Notes: generated from the sequence alone by a model not told the origin. Counted from the stretch's first letter, positions 26,459 to 34,925 are shown. The stretch is 64,000 nt of DNA from Streptomyces albospinus (GCF_014648695.1 NZ_BMRP01000004.1:38553-102552); one strand, 5' to 3'. Numbers and translations are program-made.

Positions 26459-26474
26459 CTAGAACGCGTTCTAG
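26459..26474. promoter_or_regulatory. Perfect KstR palindrome CTAGAACGCGTTCTAG
   Basis: A 16-bp perfect palindrome whose inner 14 bp match TNNAACNNGTTNNA; the strongest KstR site in the window. It lies 120 bp before the hydratase ATG, with TATACAT (26440-26446) just upstream as a possible -10 element. Confidence 0.85.
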
Positions 26475-26593
26475 AAGTGCGCCCCGTGCGCCGACCGGGC
26501 GCGGCCCCGCCGACCCGATACGACCCCGGCACGGCCGACGGTGCGGACGGCCGGGCCGGGGTCTCACACCGTGGTGAAGGAGCAGCACCCCCG

Positions 26594-27478
26594 ATGCCCA
26601 TCGACGCCGCCAAGGCCACCTCCGCCGAGCCGCGGACCACCGAACTCGCCTGGGACCACAAGGACGTCCAGCTCTACCACCTCGGCATCGGCGCCGGCGC
26701 GCCCACCCCCGAGAAGCCGCACCCCGCCACCGACCCGGACGAGCTCCGCTACACCCTGGAGAGCGTGCTGCACGTCCTGCCCGGCTTCGCCACCGTCGCC
26801 GGCGGGGGCATGGCGCTCGCGGGCGGGCTCTCCGCCCCCGGCATCGACGTCGACCTGGCCGCCGTCCTGCACGGCGGGCAGACCGTCACCGTGCACCGCG
26901 CCCTGCCCGTCCGCGGCCGGGCCACCCAGACCTCGACCGTCCCCGCCGTCTACGACAAAGGCAAGGCCGCCGTCATCGTGCTGCGCTCCGAAGTGGCCGA
27001 CGGCGACGGCCCGTTGTGGACCTGCGACACCCAGATCTTCGTCCGCGGCGAGGGCGGCTTCGGCGGTGAACGCGGGCCCTCCGCGCGCCTCGAACTGCCC
27101 GAGCGGGCCCCCGATCTGACCACCGAGCGGCTCGTCCGCGAGGACCAGGCGCTGCTCTACCGGCTGTCCGGCGACTGGAATCCGCTGCACGCCGACCCGG
27201 AGTTCGCCGCACTCGCCGGGTTCGACCGGCCGATCCTGCACGGGTTGTGCTCGTACGGGGTCACGCTGAAGGCGGTCGTCGACACGGCACTGGGCGGCGA
27301 CGTCGCGCGGGTCCGCTCGTACACCACCCGCTTCGCCGGGGTGGTCTTCCCGGGGGAGACGCTGCGCATCCGCGTCTGGCGGGACGCCCCCGAGGAGGGC
27401 CGCCTCCAGGTGTCGGTCACCTCCGCCGACCGCGACGACGCGCCGGTGCTGGCGGACACCGTGATCGCGTACAGCTAG
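26594..27478 (+). CDS. MaoC-family (R)-specific enoyl-CoA hydratase
   Basis: A 294-residue double hot-dog hydratase. The second domain has the hydratase-2 motif SGDWNPLHADPEFAALAGF (catalytic Asp194 and His199) followed by RPILHGLCSYG. The first domain is the degenerate partner fold. It resembles the hydratase domain of peroxisomal MFE-2 and the actinobacterial steroid hydratases of the ChsH3 type. ATG at 26594 has a GAAGGAGC site about 11 bp upstream. First gene of the operon under the perfect KstR palindrome, with a 3-hydroxyacyl-CoA dehydrogenase-like SDR two genes on. Confidence 0.9.
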   Translation: MPIDAAKATSAEPRTTELAWDHKDVQLYHLGIGAGAPTPEKPHPATDPDELRYTLESVLHVLPGFATVAGGGMALAGGLSAPGIDVDLAAVLHGGQTVTVHRALPVRGRATQTSTVPAVYDKGKAAVIVLRSEVADGDGPLWTCDTQIFVRGEGGFGGERGPSARLELPERAPDLTTERLVREDQALLYRLSGDWNPLHADPEFAALAGFDRPILHGLCSYGVTLKAVVDTALGGDVARVRSYTTRFAGVVFPGETLRIRVWRDAPEEGRLQVSVTSADRDDAPVLADTVIAYS

Positions 27479-27602
27479 GGCCGCTCCGACCCCGACCCGT
27501 CGGACAGGCCCCGGCCACCGGGGAGACTCGGCGGCCCCGCCGCCGCCCGTTGTCACCGGGACATCTTGTTGCCGTGAAGCCGCGAGAGGAGCCGTGAGAG
27601 GC

Positions 27603-28679
27603 ATGCGCGCAGCCGTACAGCACGAGACAGGACAGGACAAGCTCGAAGTGCTCGACGACGTCGAGACGGTGGGCTTCGGTCCCGGGAAGGTCCGGATCCG
27701 CATCCGGGCCACCGGGCTGTGCCACTCCGACCTCTCCGCGATGAACGGGGTGCTGCCGCAGCCGGCCCCCTTCGTCCCGGGGCACGAGGGCGCCGGCGAG
27801 ATCCTCGACGTCGGCGACGGGGTCACCGGGCTGAAGCAGGGCGACCGGGTCCTGATGTGCTGGCTGCCCGCCTGCGGAGACTGCCCGTCCTGCAAGCGCG
27901 GCCAGACACACCTGTGCCTGGCCGGGTTCATGAACGCCGGCACGCCCAACTTCAGGCGTCCCGGCGGGGAGGTCTTCGGATTCGCCGGGACCGGGACCTT
28001 CGCCGAGGAGGTCGTGGTGGCCGCCAACTGCGCGGTCCCGATCCCGGACGACGTCCCGTACGAGATCGCCGCGCTGATCGGCTGCGGTGTCACCACCGGG
28101 CTCGGCGCGGCCCTCAACACCGCGAAGGTGGAGGCCGCGTCCTCGGTCGCGGTGATCGGCTGCGGCGGCGTCGGCATCTCCGTCATCCAGGGGGCACGGG
28201 CCTGCGGCGCGGCCCAGATCATCGCCGTCGACCCGGTGGCCACCCGCCGCGAGGCCGCCCTCCGCTTCGGCGCCACCGAGGCCGTCGCGCCCGACGGACT
28301 CGCCGACGCCAAGGTGCGGATCACCGGGGGAGAGGGCTTCGACTACGTCTTCGAGGTCGTCGGCAGGTCCGCGACCGCCCGTACCGCGTACGAGACGACC
28401 CGGCGCGGCGGCACCCTGTGCGTGGTCGGCGCGGGCGCGCTGGACGACGCCTTCCAGGTCAACATGTTCGAGCTGTTCTTCGACGAGAAGCGGATCCTGC
28501 CGTCGCTGTACGGAGGCGCCGACGTGCTGCGGTCCTACGAGCGGGCCATCGCGCTGTGGCGGGCCGGCCGGATCGACCTCGAAGGGCTGATCACCCATCG
28601 CGTCCGGCTCGCCGAGATCAACGACGCCCTCGACCAGATGCGTTCGGGAACGTCGCTCCGCACCTGCATCGAGATCTGA
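27603..28679 (+). CDS. Zinc-dependent alcohol dehydrogenase (MDR superfamily)
   Basis: A 358-residue medium-chain dehydrogenase. Catalytic zinc ligands are Cys40 in GLCHSD and His61-Glu62 in PGHEGAG; structural zinc cysteines lie in CGDCPSCKRGQTHLC; the NAD-binding motif is GCGGVGISVIQGA. ATG at 27603 is preceded by GAGGAG; a GTG at 27594 is the alternative. Lies between the hydratase and the SDR in the KstR-controlled operon. Probably oxidises a hydroxylated side chain or product alcohol. Confidence 0.92.
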   Translation: MRAAVQHETGQDKLEVLDDVETVGFGPGKVRIRIRATGLCHSDLSAMNGVLPQPAPFVPGHEGAGEILDVGDGVTGLKQGDRVLMCWLPACGDCPSCKRGQTHLCLAGFMNAGTPNFRRPGGEVFGFAGTGTFAEEVVVAANCAVPIPDDVPYEIAALIGCGVTTGLGAALNTAKVEAASSVAVIGCGGVGISVIQGARACGAAQIIAVDPVATRREAALRFGATEAVAPDGLADAKVRITGGEGFDYVFEVVGRSATARTAYETTRRGGTLCVVGAGALDDAFQVNMFELFFDEKRILPSLYGGADVLRSYERAIALWRAGRIDLEGLITHRVRLAEINDALDQMRSGTSLRTCIEI

Positions 28680-28737
28680 CACCGCACCGCCGTGCGGGAC
28701 GACAGGACAGGTTGGGACGGGACAAGAGGGGACACGT

Positions 28738-29718
28738 ATGGGACAGCCACTGGAGGGCCTGACCGCGATCGTCACCGGCGCCGGACGCGGTCTGGGCCGG
28801 GCGGAGGCCCTGGAACTCGCCCGCCTCGGCGCCCGGGTCGTCGTCAACGACCTCGGGGAGCCGGGGCGATGGGGGTCCCCCCTGCTCGAGCGAAGTCGAG
28901 AGCTTGGGGGAGGGACGGGCGCGGCCAGTGCCGCCCCCGCCGAGGAGGCCGCCGCCGAGATCCGCGCGGCCGGCGGGCAGGCGGTCGCCCACCTCGGCGA
29001 TGTCGCCGACCACCGACAGGCCGAGGAACTCGTCCAGTTGGCGATCGACACCTACGGCCGACTGGACATCCTGGTCAACAACGCGGGAATCCTGCGGGAC
29101 CGGATGGTGTTCTCGATGACCGAGGACGAGTGGGACTCGGTGATCCGCGTCCACCTCAAGGGGCACTTCAACACCACCCACTTCGCCGCCGCACACTGGC
29201 GCGCCCGCTCCAAGGAGGCCGGCGGCCCGGTCTTCGGGCGGATCGTCAACACCTCGTCCGAGGCGTTCCTCGCCGGCTCGGCGGGCCAGCCCAACTACGC
29301 GGCGGCCAAGGGCGGCATCGTCGGCCTCACCACCTCCACGGCGCTGGCGCTGGCCAAGTACGGCGTGACCGCGAACGCGATCTGCCCGCGCGCCCGCACC
29401 CGGATGACCGAGGACGTCTTCGCCGGGTTCCAGGTCCCCGAGGACGGCGGTCTCGACCCGCTGGCGCCCGAGCACGTGGCGCCGCTGGTCGGCTACCTGG
29501 CCTCGCCGGCCGCCGCCCGGGTCAACGGCCAGCTGCTGGTCGTCCACGGCGGGATGGTCGCGATCGCCGAACGCCCTCGGATCGCCGCCAAGTTCGACAC
29601 CGCCAAGGAGGTCTTCAGCTACGAGGAGCTGGACGGCCTGCTGACGCCGTACTACGCCGAGCGCCCGGCGCACGAGACCTTCGCGGCGGCCGAGGTGCTG
29701 GGCCTCAAGCGCGGCTGA
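28738..29718 (+). CDS. SDR-family 3-hydroxyacyl-CoA dehydrogenase/3-oxoacyl reductase (Hsd4A-like)
   Basis: A 326-residue short-chain dehydrogenase. Cofactor motif GAGRGLGRAEA (about residues 14-24), NNAG, catalytic Ser in VNTSSEA and YAAAK, and a C-terminal extension (FDTAKEVFSYEELDGLL), all typical of the dehydrogenase domain of MFE-2 and actinobacterial Hsd4A. After VVNDLG (about residue 40) there is an insertion of about 20 residues (PGRWGSPLLERSRELGG) exactly encoded by a dispersed palindromic element (28869-28914), placed in the loop after beta-2. Reading frame is intact. With the MaoC hydratase it completes hydration and oxidation of a side-chain enoyl-CoA. Confidence 0.9.
   Translation: MGQPLEGLTAIVTGAGRGLGRAEALELARLGARVVVNDLGEPGRWGSPLLERSRELGGGTGAASAAPAEEAAAEIRAAGGQAVAHLGDVADHRQAEELVQLAIDTYGRLDILVNNAGILRDRMVFSMTEDEWDSVIRVHLKGHFNTTHFAAAHWRARSKEAGGPVFGRIVNTSSEAFLAGSAGQPNYAAAKGGIVGLTTSTALALAKYGVTANAICPRARTRMTEDVFAGFQVPEDGGLDPLAPEHVAPLVGYLASPAAARVNGQLLVVHGGMVAIAERPRIAAKFDTAKEVFSYEELDGLLTPYYAERPAHETFAAAEVLGLKRG
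28869..28914. repeat. Dispersed Streptomyces palindromic element inserted in frame in the SDR gene
   Basis: It starts ATGGGGGTCCCCCCTGCTCG and ends AGAGCTTGGGGGAGGG, with an internal CTCGAG-CGAAGT-CGAG hairpin. A variant lies at 35612-35657 within the aldolase gene, and shorter relatives at 4574 and 30037. Confidence 0.7.
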
Positions 29719-29758
29719 CGGTCGGCCCGTTCGGGTGCGGACCGGTGCACGCGCGGAA

Positions 29759-29806
29759 ACGGCCGTGGCCGCCGTCCGCGGGAAGCGGTGCGGTGGCCAC
29801 GGCCGT
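29759..29806. terminator. Bidirectional terminator hairpin
   Basis: ACGGCCGTGGCC at 29759-29770 is perfectly complementary to GGCCACGGCCGT at 29795-29806. It lies between the convergent SDR gene and the 55-aa minus-strand gene. Confidence 0.65.
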
Positions 29807-29823
29807 CGGCGTCGGGTGGGTCC

Positions 29824-29991
29824 TCAGGCGGTCTGTGCCTGCTGGTCCCGGCGGTGCCGGCCGTGCACGGCGGCCTGGGCCTCCTCGGACGAGGAAGCCT
29901 GGCCGCGGTGCCTGCCGGATGCGGCCTCGGCGGCCTGGGCGGATGCCTCCTGGGGGCGCGCCTGGGTCGTGTCGGTTCGGGCTTCGGACAT
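29824..29991 (-). CDS. Small hydrophilic conserved-looking protein (55 aa)
   Basis: The frame runs ATG at 29991 to TGA at 29824 and encodes 55 residues, beginning MSEARTDTTQARPQEASAQA and ending HRRDQQAQTA. It is rich in Ala, Gln, Glu and Arg, predicted helical, with no cysteines. Third codon positions are G/C biased as in real genes, and a strong convergent terminator follows its stop. The ribosome site is weak (GGAG about 12 bases upstream). I recognise no function. Confidence 0.6.
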   Translation of the reverse strand: MSEARTDTTQARPQEASAQAAEAASGRHRGQASSSEEAQAAVHGRHRRDQQAQTA

Positions 29992-30036
29992 GGAAAGAGT
30001 CACTCCGTCAGATCGCTTACAGCTGTACGCGTCGGG

Positions 30037-30065
30037 ACCTCCCCCAGCTACCGCCGGGGGGAAAC
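30037..30065. repeat. Short dispersed palindrome that supplies the stop codon of the next gene
   Basis: CTCCCCCAGCTACCGCCGGGGGGAA is related to the elements at 4574, 28869 and 35612. The TAG stop of the minus-strand gene ending at 30048 lies in its loop. Confidence 0.5.
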
Positions 30066-31457
30066 CCGTGCGGCGCTGTCGGTGGCCGGGTCAACCGGCT
30101 GCGTAGCCCCCGCCCGAATAGTAACTGGGCGGGAATGAGCGCTCCACAGGGCCTCCCGGGCCGCAAGAGGTGCCTGTTGCAAGGGCACTGGCCTGCACAA
30201 TCGGGGATGCGGGGAACTGCTGTGCGGTTCCGTGTCGATGACCTTCGGATGTGGAGATGCTGTGGAGCCGATACAGGTACCCGCAGCATCCGGGACAATC
30301 CCGCCCCCGGAATCCGTGCTTCCTGATCCGCCCGCCACAGCGGGCGGCACCGCGATCGGCATCCCGTCCGGCATCGCGACCGGCTCCGCAGTCGCCGCCG
30401 ACCGCACGGCCTCCGCCGGCCCCGCGGCTTCCTCCGCCGCGGCCGGCCCCAGCGGTATGGCCATCCGCGCCACCCCGCACGGCACCGCGTCCGTCGCGTA
30501 GGGCAGCAGGAGTTCGCCGTCCCGCGTCCACAGCCCGGCGCCCGCCAGCCAGCCGTCCGGCACCCGGAGCTGCCGCAACTGCCGCCCCGCGGGCCGCCAT
30601 ACGCCCAGCCACGTCCCGCTCGCGGCATCGATCCGGAACGCCACCGCACAGCTATCCGGCAGCAGCATCCGCCCCGGCTGCACCGCGAACGGCGTCACCG
30701 CCATGTCGGGAGCCCGCAGGCACTCCGGGAAGCGCACCGGCAGGCTGCTGCCGAGCACCCCCCAGCCCAGCCGGTCGTGCCCGGGGGCGTCGGACCGCAC
30801 GAGCAGCAGCCCGCTGTCCGGATCGGCCAGCAGCAGGCGGTCGTTGCTCTCCTCAGTGATCTGGAGCAGCGGACTGGCCGGGCCGCCGTGCGCCAGATCG
30901 ACCACCACGGCCTTGGTCCGGCCGTCCAGTTCCTGGTCCAGCGCCAGCAGTCGCCCTTCGTGGTCCAGCCAGGCGCCGCCGGTGCAGCGCCCCGGCACCA
31001 CGGCGACCCGCTCGGGCCCGGCCGCGCCGCCGTGCACCAGCCACAGCGCGGTGCCCTGCGCGCCGGGCGCCAGCGCATAGCCGAGCGTCCCGCGCGGGGT
31101 GGGCGGCAGCAGTGTCAGGGTGTCCGCCGGCACGGCGCCGAGCAGGACCTCCCGGGTCCCCGGGCCGGTCGGGTAGAGCAGGGAGACGGTGAAGCGGTCG
31201 GCGACCCGGCGCAGGATCAGCACCCGGCCGTCCGCGAGCGGCAGCAGTTCGCTGTCCGGCTCCTCGGGCTGGCTGCCCGGCAGGGGGACCGCGTACGGCT
31301 CCGGGCCGCCGATCGTCCAGCGCTCCGGAAACCAGCTCCCGGCGGCGTCGTCGTGACGGGCGAGCCGGGCGGCGTACGAGCCGTCGGCGGCGATCGTCAG
31401 CGCCGCGCGGTGCGGGCTGCCGAGCGCAGTGGCGTCCTCACTGGCACAGATCGTCAT
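30048..31457 (-). CDS. Hypothetical protein with beta-propeller-like repeats
   Basis: A 469-residue cytoplasmic-looking protein with repeated beta-rich units rich in Gly, Asp and Trp (RVLILRRVADRFTVSLL, GRLLALDQELDGRTKAVVVD, DSGLLLVRSDAPGHDRLGWG), suggestive of a WD40/bulb-lectin-like propeller; no family is recognised. ATG at 31457 has an excellent GGAGGTGG ribosome site. Roughly the last 100 residues lose the pattern and run into a dispersed palindrome that provides the stop, so the original C-terminus may have been altered by a frameshift or insertion. Confidence 0.7.
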   Translation of the reverse strand: MTICASEDATALGSPHRAALTIAADGSYAARLARHDDAAGSWFPERWTIGGPEPYAVPLPGSQPEEPDSELLPLADGRVLILRRVADRFTVSLLYPTGPGTREVLLGAVPADTLTLLPPTPRGTLGYALAPGAQGTALWLVHGGAAGPERVAVVPGRCTGGAWLDHEGRLLALDQELDGRTKAVVVDLAHGGPASPLLQITEESNDRLLLADPDSGLLLVRSDAPGHDRLGWGVLGSSLPVRFPECLRAPDMAVTPFAVQPGRMLLPDSCAVAFRIDAASGTWLGVWRPAGRQLRQLRVPDGWLAGAGLWTRDGELLLPYATDAVPCGVARMAIPLGPAAAEEAAGPAEAVRSAATAEPVAMPDGMPIAVPPAVAGGSGSTDSGGGIVPDAAGTCIGSTASPHPKVIDTEPHSSSPHPRLCRPVPLQQAPLAAREALWSAHSRPVTIRAGATQPVDPATDSAARVSPRR

Positions 31458-31459
31458 CG

Positions 31460-32065
31460 GTGGCCACCTCCAGTGCAGGGACGTTACTTTTCGCATTTCC
31501 GGCCGATCGACGAGAGTTACCGCACTTCACGCATAAGGGTGGCGATTGTCCGGTTCGCCGGTGCTGGGTGGGGTGGTTGTGCTCCCTGATCCAGGGATGG
31601 GTAAAGCCGTGGGCGCCCCAAGTTGCCGTCGGGGGTGCCGGATGCCGCGGTTCACCGGCGGCTTCGCGGCCGTTCGGCGGCCGAGAAGAAGGCCGTCGGC
31701 AGGCCGACGATCCCGCCACCGAGGCCGGCCCGGAGAACACCGGCCAGGCCGACGCCGAGTGGATCTTCACCGGCGTCCACGGCGACCCGAAGCCCACCAG
31801 GCGCGACACCGCCGGGCAGAACCCGCTCCGGAAGTACCTGAGGGCGGTCGGGGACGGCCACGCCGAGAACGTGAAGGACGAGACCTGGTACCTGGGCCCC
31901 GGCGTCACCGCCGCCGACGGCGTCCCGGACGATCTGCGCGGCTTCCTCGCCTGGCACCGACCGTCCGGCACCGACGGTCCGGCACCGACGGTCCGGCACC
32001 GGCCCGAGCGGACCCGGTGCCGGGTGCCCTCCGCGGACCGCGGGGCGGTGCGGCGGCACGGGTGA
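31460..32065 (+). pseudogene. Coding-like remnant without a clear start
   Basis: The stretch 31675-31970 has protein-like composition in one plus frame (GQADAEWIFTGVHGDPKPTR, NPLRKYLRAVGDGHAENVKD, ETWYLGPGVTAADGVPDDLR), but the only in-frame ATG is at 31460, opposite the neighbouring gene's start, and the first 65 codons look non-coding. About 2.5 copies of the 14-bp repeat GGCACCGACGGTCC follow at 31968-32000. I read it as the tail of a decayed gene; family unknown. Confidence 0.3.
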
Positions 32066-32081
32066 GAGGTAACCTTCCCCC

Positions 32082-32969
32082 GTGCCCGCACTGTCTGAAG
32101 TCCTCGCCGCGCTCGACGTCCTCTGGCCCCCCGAGCGGGCCGAGGGGTGGGACGCCGTCGGCACCGTTTGCGGCGACCCCGGCGCCGAGGTCCGCCGGGT
32201 GCTGTTCGCCGTCGACCCGGTCCAGGAGATCGCCGACGAGGCGGTGGAGCTCGGCGCCGACCTCCTCGTCACCCACCACCCGCTCTACCTGCGCGGGACG
32301 ACGACGGTCGCGGCCTCCACCTTCAAGGGCAGGGTCGTGCACACCCTCATCAAGCACGACATCGCCCTGCACGTCGCGCACACCAACGCGGACACCGCCG
32401 ACCCCGGCGTCTCCGACGCCCTGGCCGGCGCACTGGACCTGCGGATCCTGCGCCCCCTGGTGCCGGACCCGAGCGATCCGGCCGGCCGCCGCGGCCTGGG
32501 CCGGATCTGCGAACTGCCGCACCCGATGACGCTGTCCGAGCTCGCCGGGTACGCCGCGGACCGCCTGCCGGCCACCGCGCAGGGCATCCGGGCGGCCGGC
32601 GACCCGGACCGCGAGATCCGCACCCTGGCGGTCTCCGGCGGCTCCGGCGACAGCCTCTTCGACGACGTACGGGCGGCCGGCGTGGACGCGTTCCTCACCG
32701 CCGACCTGCGCCACCACCCGGCCTCCGAGGCCATCCAGACCACCGGGCGGAACAGCCCGTTGGCGCTGCTGGACGCGGCCCACTGGGCCACCGAATGGCC
32801 GTGGTGCGAGCAGGCCGCGGCCCAGCTCGACGCGGTCTCCGACCGGCACGGCTGGGGACTGCGCACGCATGTCTCCCGTACGGTCACCGACCCCTGGACC
32901 GCCCACGCGGCGTCCGCCCCGCTCACCAGCCCCCCTGACAATTCCCACACCACAGGAGCCCCACGCTGA
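32082..32969 (+). CDS. NIF3-like dinuclear metal-centre protein (GTP cyclohydrolase I type 2-like)
   Basis: A 295-residue protein of the Nif3/YbgI family, hexamers with a dinuclear metal site. Metal ligands are seen in LLVTHHPLYLRG, VAHTNADTADPG and LTADLRHHPASE; the internal PII-like insertion of longer homologues is absent. GTG start at 32082. Its stop TGA overlaps the apparent CTG start of the zinc-ribbon gene. The Nif3/zinc-ribbon/RNase H order is the conserved actinobacterial arrangement; the biochemical role is unsettled. Confidence 0.92.
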   Translation: MPALSEVLAALDVLWPPERAEGWDAVGTVCGDPGAEVRRVLFAVDPVQEIADEAVELGADLLVTHHPLYLRGTTTVAASTFKGRVVHTLIKHDIALHVAHTNADTADPGVSDALAGALDLRILRPLVPDPSDPAGRRGLGRICELPHPMTLSELAGYAADRLPATAQGIRAAGDPDREIRTLAVSGGSGDSLFDDVRAAGVDAFLTADLRHHPASEAIQTTGRNSPLALLDAAHWATEWPWCEQAAAQLDAVSDRHGWGLRTHVSRTVTDPWTAHAASAPLTSPPDNSHTTGAPR

Positions 32970-33709
32970 ACGCCGCGCCCGCCGACCAGATCCGCCTTCT
33001 CGACGTCCAGAGCCTGGACGTCCGGCTCACCCAGCTCGCGCACCGGCGCAAGAACCTCCCCGAGCTGGCCGAGCTGACGACCCTGGAGGCCGACCTCACC
33101 CAGCAGCGCGACCTGCTCGTCGCCGCGCAGACCGAGGAGAGCGACACCAGCCGCGAGCAGACCAAGGCGGAGCAGGACGTGGACCAGGTGCGCCAGCGCG
33201 CCGCCCGCGACCAGAAGCGCCTGGACTCCGGCGCCGTCGCCTCCCCGAAGGACCTGGAGAACCTCCAGCGCGAACTGGCCTCGCTGGCCAAGCGCCAGGG
33301 AGACCTGGAGGACGTCGTCCTGGAGGTCATGGAGCGCCGCGAGTCCGCGCAGGAGCGGGTCGCCGAGCTGACCGGCCGGGTCGAGGCCATCCAGGCCAAG
33401 GCCGACGACGCCACCGCCCGCCGGGACGCCGTGTACGCCGAGATCGACGCCGAGGCCGCCACGGTCACCAAGGAGCGTGAGCTGACCGTCGCCGACATCC
33501 CGGAGGCGCTGGTCAAGCTCTACGACCGGATCCGCACCAAGGAGGGCGGCGTCGGCGCGGCCCGCCTCTACCAGCGCCGCTGCGAGGGCTGCCGGCTGGA
33601 GCTGAACATCACCGAGCTCAACGACGTCCGGGCCGCCGCCGCCGACACCGTCGTACGGTGCGAGAACTGTGGCCGCATCCTGGTCCGTACGCCCGACTCG
33701 GGCCTGTAG
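32966..33709 (+). CDS. Coiled-coil protein with C4 zinc ribbon, CTG start
   Basis: A 247-residue protein. An N-terminal long coiled coil (about residues 10-180, heptads rich in Leu/Glu/Gln/Arg) is followed by a C-terminal zinc ribbon CEGC...CENC (about 203-230). The frame shows coding character from NAAPADQIRLLDVQSLDVRL, but the only codon at the expected start is CTG at 32966, seven bases after AGGAG and overlapping the Nif3 stop as CTGA, just where an ATGA or GTGA would sit. The next in-frame GTG (33179) would remove 71 residues of coiled coil. Family members bind nucleic acids or regulate; no catalytic motif is seen. Confidence 0.85.
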   Translation: MNAAPADQIRLLDVQSLDVRLTQLAHRRKNLPELAELTTLEADLTQQRDLLVAAQTEESDTSREQTKAEQDVDQVRQRAARDQKRLDSGAVASPKDLENLQRELASLAKRQGDLEDVVLEVMERRESAQERVAELTGRVEAIQAKADDATARRDAVYAEIDAEAATVTKERELTVADIPEALVKLYDRIRTKEGGVGAARLYQRRCEGCRLELNITELNDVRAAAADTVVRCENCGRILVRTPDSGL

Positions 33710-33712
33710 GCC

Positions 33713-34900
33713 ATGGCGCGCAAGCTGATCGTCGAAGCGGACGGCGGCTCCCGGGGCAACCCGGGCCCGGCCGGCTACGGCGCGGTGGTCCTCGACCCGG
33801 CGACGGGCGAGGCGCTGGCCGAGGCCGCCGAGTTCATCGGCACCGCGACCAACAACGTCGCCGAGTACAAGGGCCTGCTGGCCGGGCTGCGCGCCGCGCA
33901 CGCGCTGGACCCGCAGGCCACTGTCCACGTCCGGATGGACTCCAAGCTCGTCGTCGAGCAGATGTCGGGCCGCTGGAAGATCAAGCACCCGGACATGAAG
34001 CCGCTGGCCGCCGAGGCGAAGACGGTCTTCCCCGCGGACCGTGTCACCTACGAGTGGATCCCCCGGGAGAAGAACAAGCACGCCGACCGGCTCGCCAACG
34101 AGGCGATGGACGCGGGCAAGAACGGCAAGCAGTGGGAGCCGCGCGACTCCCGCGCGGCACTGGCCACCGCCGGTGCGCCCGCCCGCAGCGCCGCGGCCCG
34201 CGCCGCCGACCGGGCCGCCGAGACCGCCGAACAGGCGCCCGCCGCCCCGCCGGTGGGCTGGGGCGCGCCCGACCTCGGCGTGCCCGCGACGTTCGTCCTG
34301 CTGCGGCACGGCGAGACCGCGCTGACCCCCGAGAAGCGCTTCTCCGGCAGCGGCGGCACCGACCCCGAACTCTCCGCCGCCGGCCGCCGCCAGGCCGAGG
34401 CGACCGCCGCCGCGCTCGCCGCGCGCGGCACGATCCAGGCCGTCGTCAGCTCACCGCTGCGCCGCTGCCGGGAGACCGCCGACGCGGTCGCGGCCCGGCT
34501 CGGCCTGGACGTCCGCGTCGAGGACGGGCTCCGCGAGACCGACTTCGGGGCCTGGGAGGGGCTGACCTTCGCCGAGGTCCGCGAGCGCTTCCCCGAGGAC
34601 CTGGACGCCTGGCTCGGCTCCGCCAAGGCGGCGCCCTCCGGCGGCGGCGAGTCCTTCGCGGCGGTCGCCCGCCGGGTCGCGGTCGCCCGCGACAAGCTCA
34701 TCGCCCGGTACGCGGGCCGGACCGTCCTGCTGGTCACCCACGTCACGCCGATCAAGACCCTGGTCCGGCTGGCGCTGGGCGCCCCGCCGGAATCGCTGTT
34801 CCGCATGGAGCTGTCGGCGGCGTCGCTGTCGGCGGTGGCGTACTACGCGGACGGCAACGCCTCGCTGCGGCTGCTGAACGACACCGCGCACCTGCGCTAG
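33713..34900 (+). CDS. Bifunctional RNase HI / histidine phosphatase
   Basis: A 395-residue fusion. The N-terminal RNase H domain (about 1-135) has the acidic active site in VEADGGSRGNPGP, NNVAEYKGL and VRMDSKLVV with the later NKHADRLAN, and cleaves RNA of RNA-DNA hybrids. An Ala/Pro linker leads to a phosphoglycerate-mutase-like phosphatase (about 195-395) with LLRHGETALT, SSPLRRCRETA and THVTPIKTL. The same fusion occurs in mycobacteria (Rv2228c), where the second domain is an alpha-ribazole phosphatase of B12 synthesis. ATG at 33713 starts 3 bp after the zinc-ribbon stop. Confidence 0.95.
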   Translation: MARKLIVEADGGSRGNPGPAGYGAVVLDPATGEALAEAAEFIGTATNNVAEYKGLLAGLRAAHALDPQATVHVRMDSKLVVEQMSGRWKIKHPDMKPLAAEAKTVFPADRVTYEWIPREKNKHADRLANEAMDAGKNGKQWEPRDSRAALATAGAPARSAAARAADRAAETAEQAPAAPPVGWGAPDLGVPATFVLLRHGETALTPEKRFSGSGGTDPELSAAGRRQAEATAAALAARGTIQAVVSSPLRRCRETADAVAARLGLDVRVEDGLRETDFGAWEGLTFAEVRERFPEDLDAWLGSAKAAPSGGGESFAAVARRVAVARDKLIARYAGRTVLLVTHVTPIKTLVRLALGAPPESLFRMELSAASLSAVAYYADGNASLRLLNDTAHLR

Positions 34901-34925
34901 CGGGACGCACGTTCCGTACGCGACC

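Noticed and set aside
32082..34309. Minus-strand frame of over 650 codons across nif3, the zinc-ribbon and RNase H genes
   Set aside because: Crosses three well-supported plus-strand genes and has Gly/Val/Leu/Arg shadow composition.
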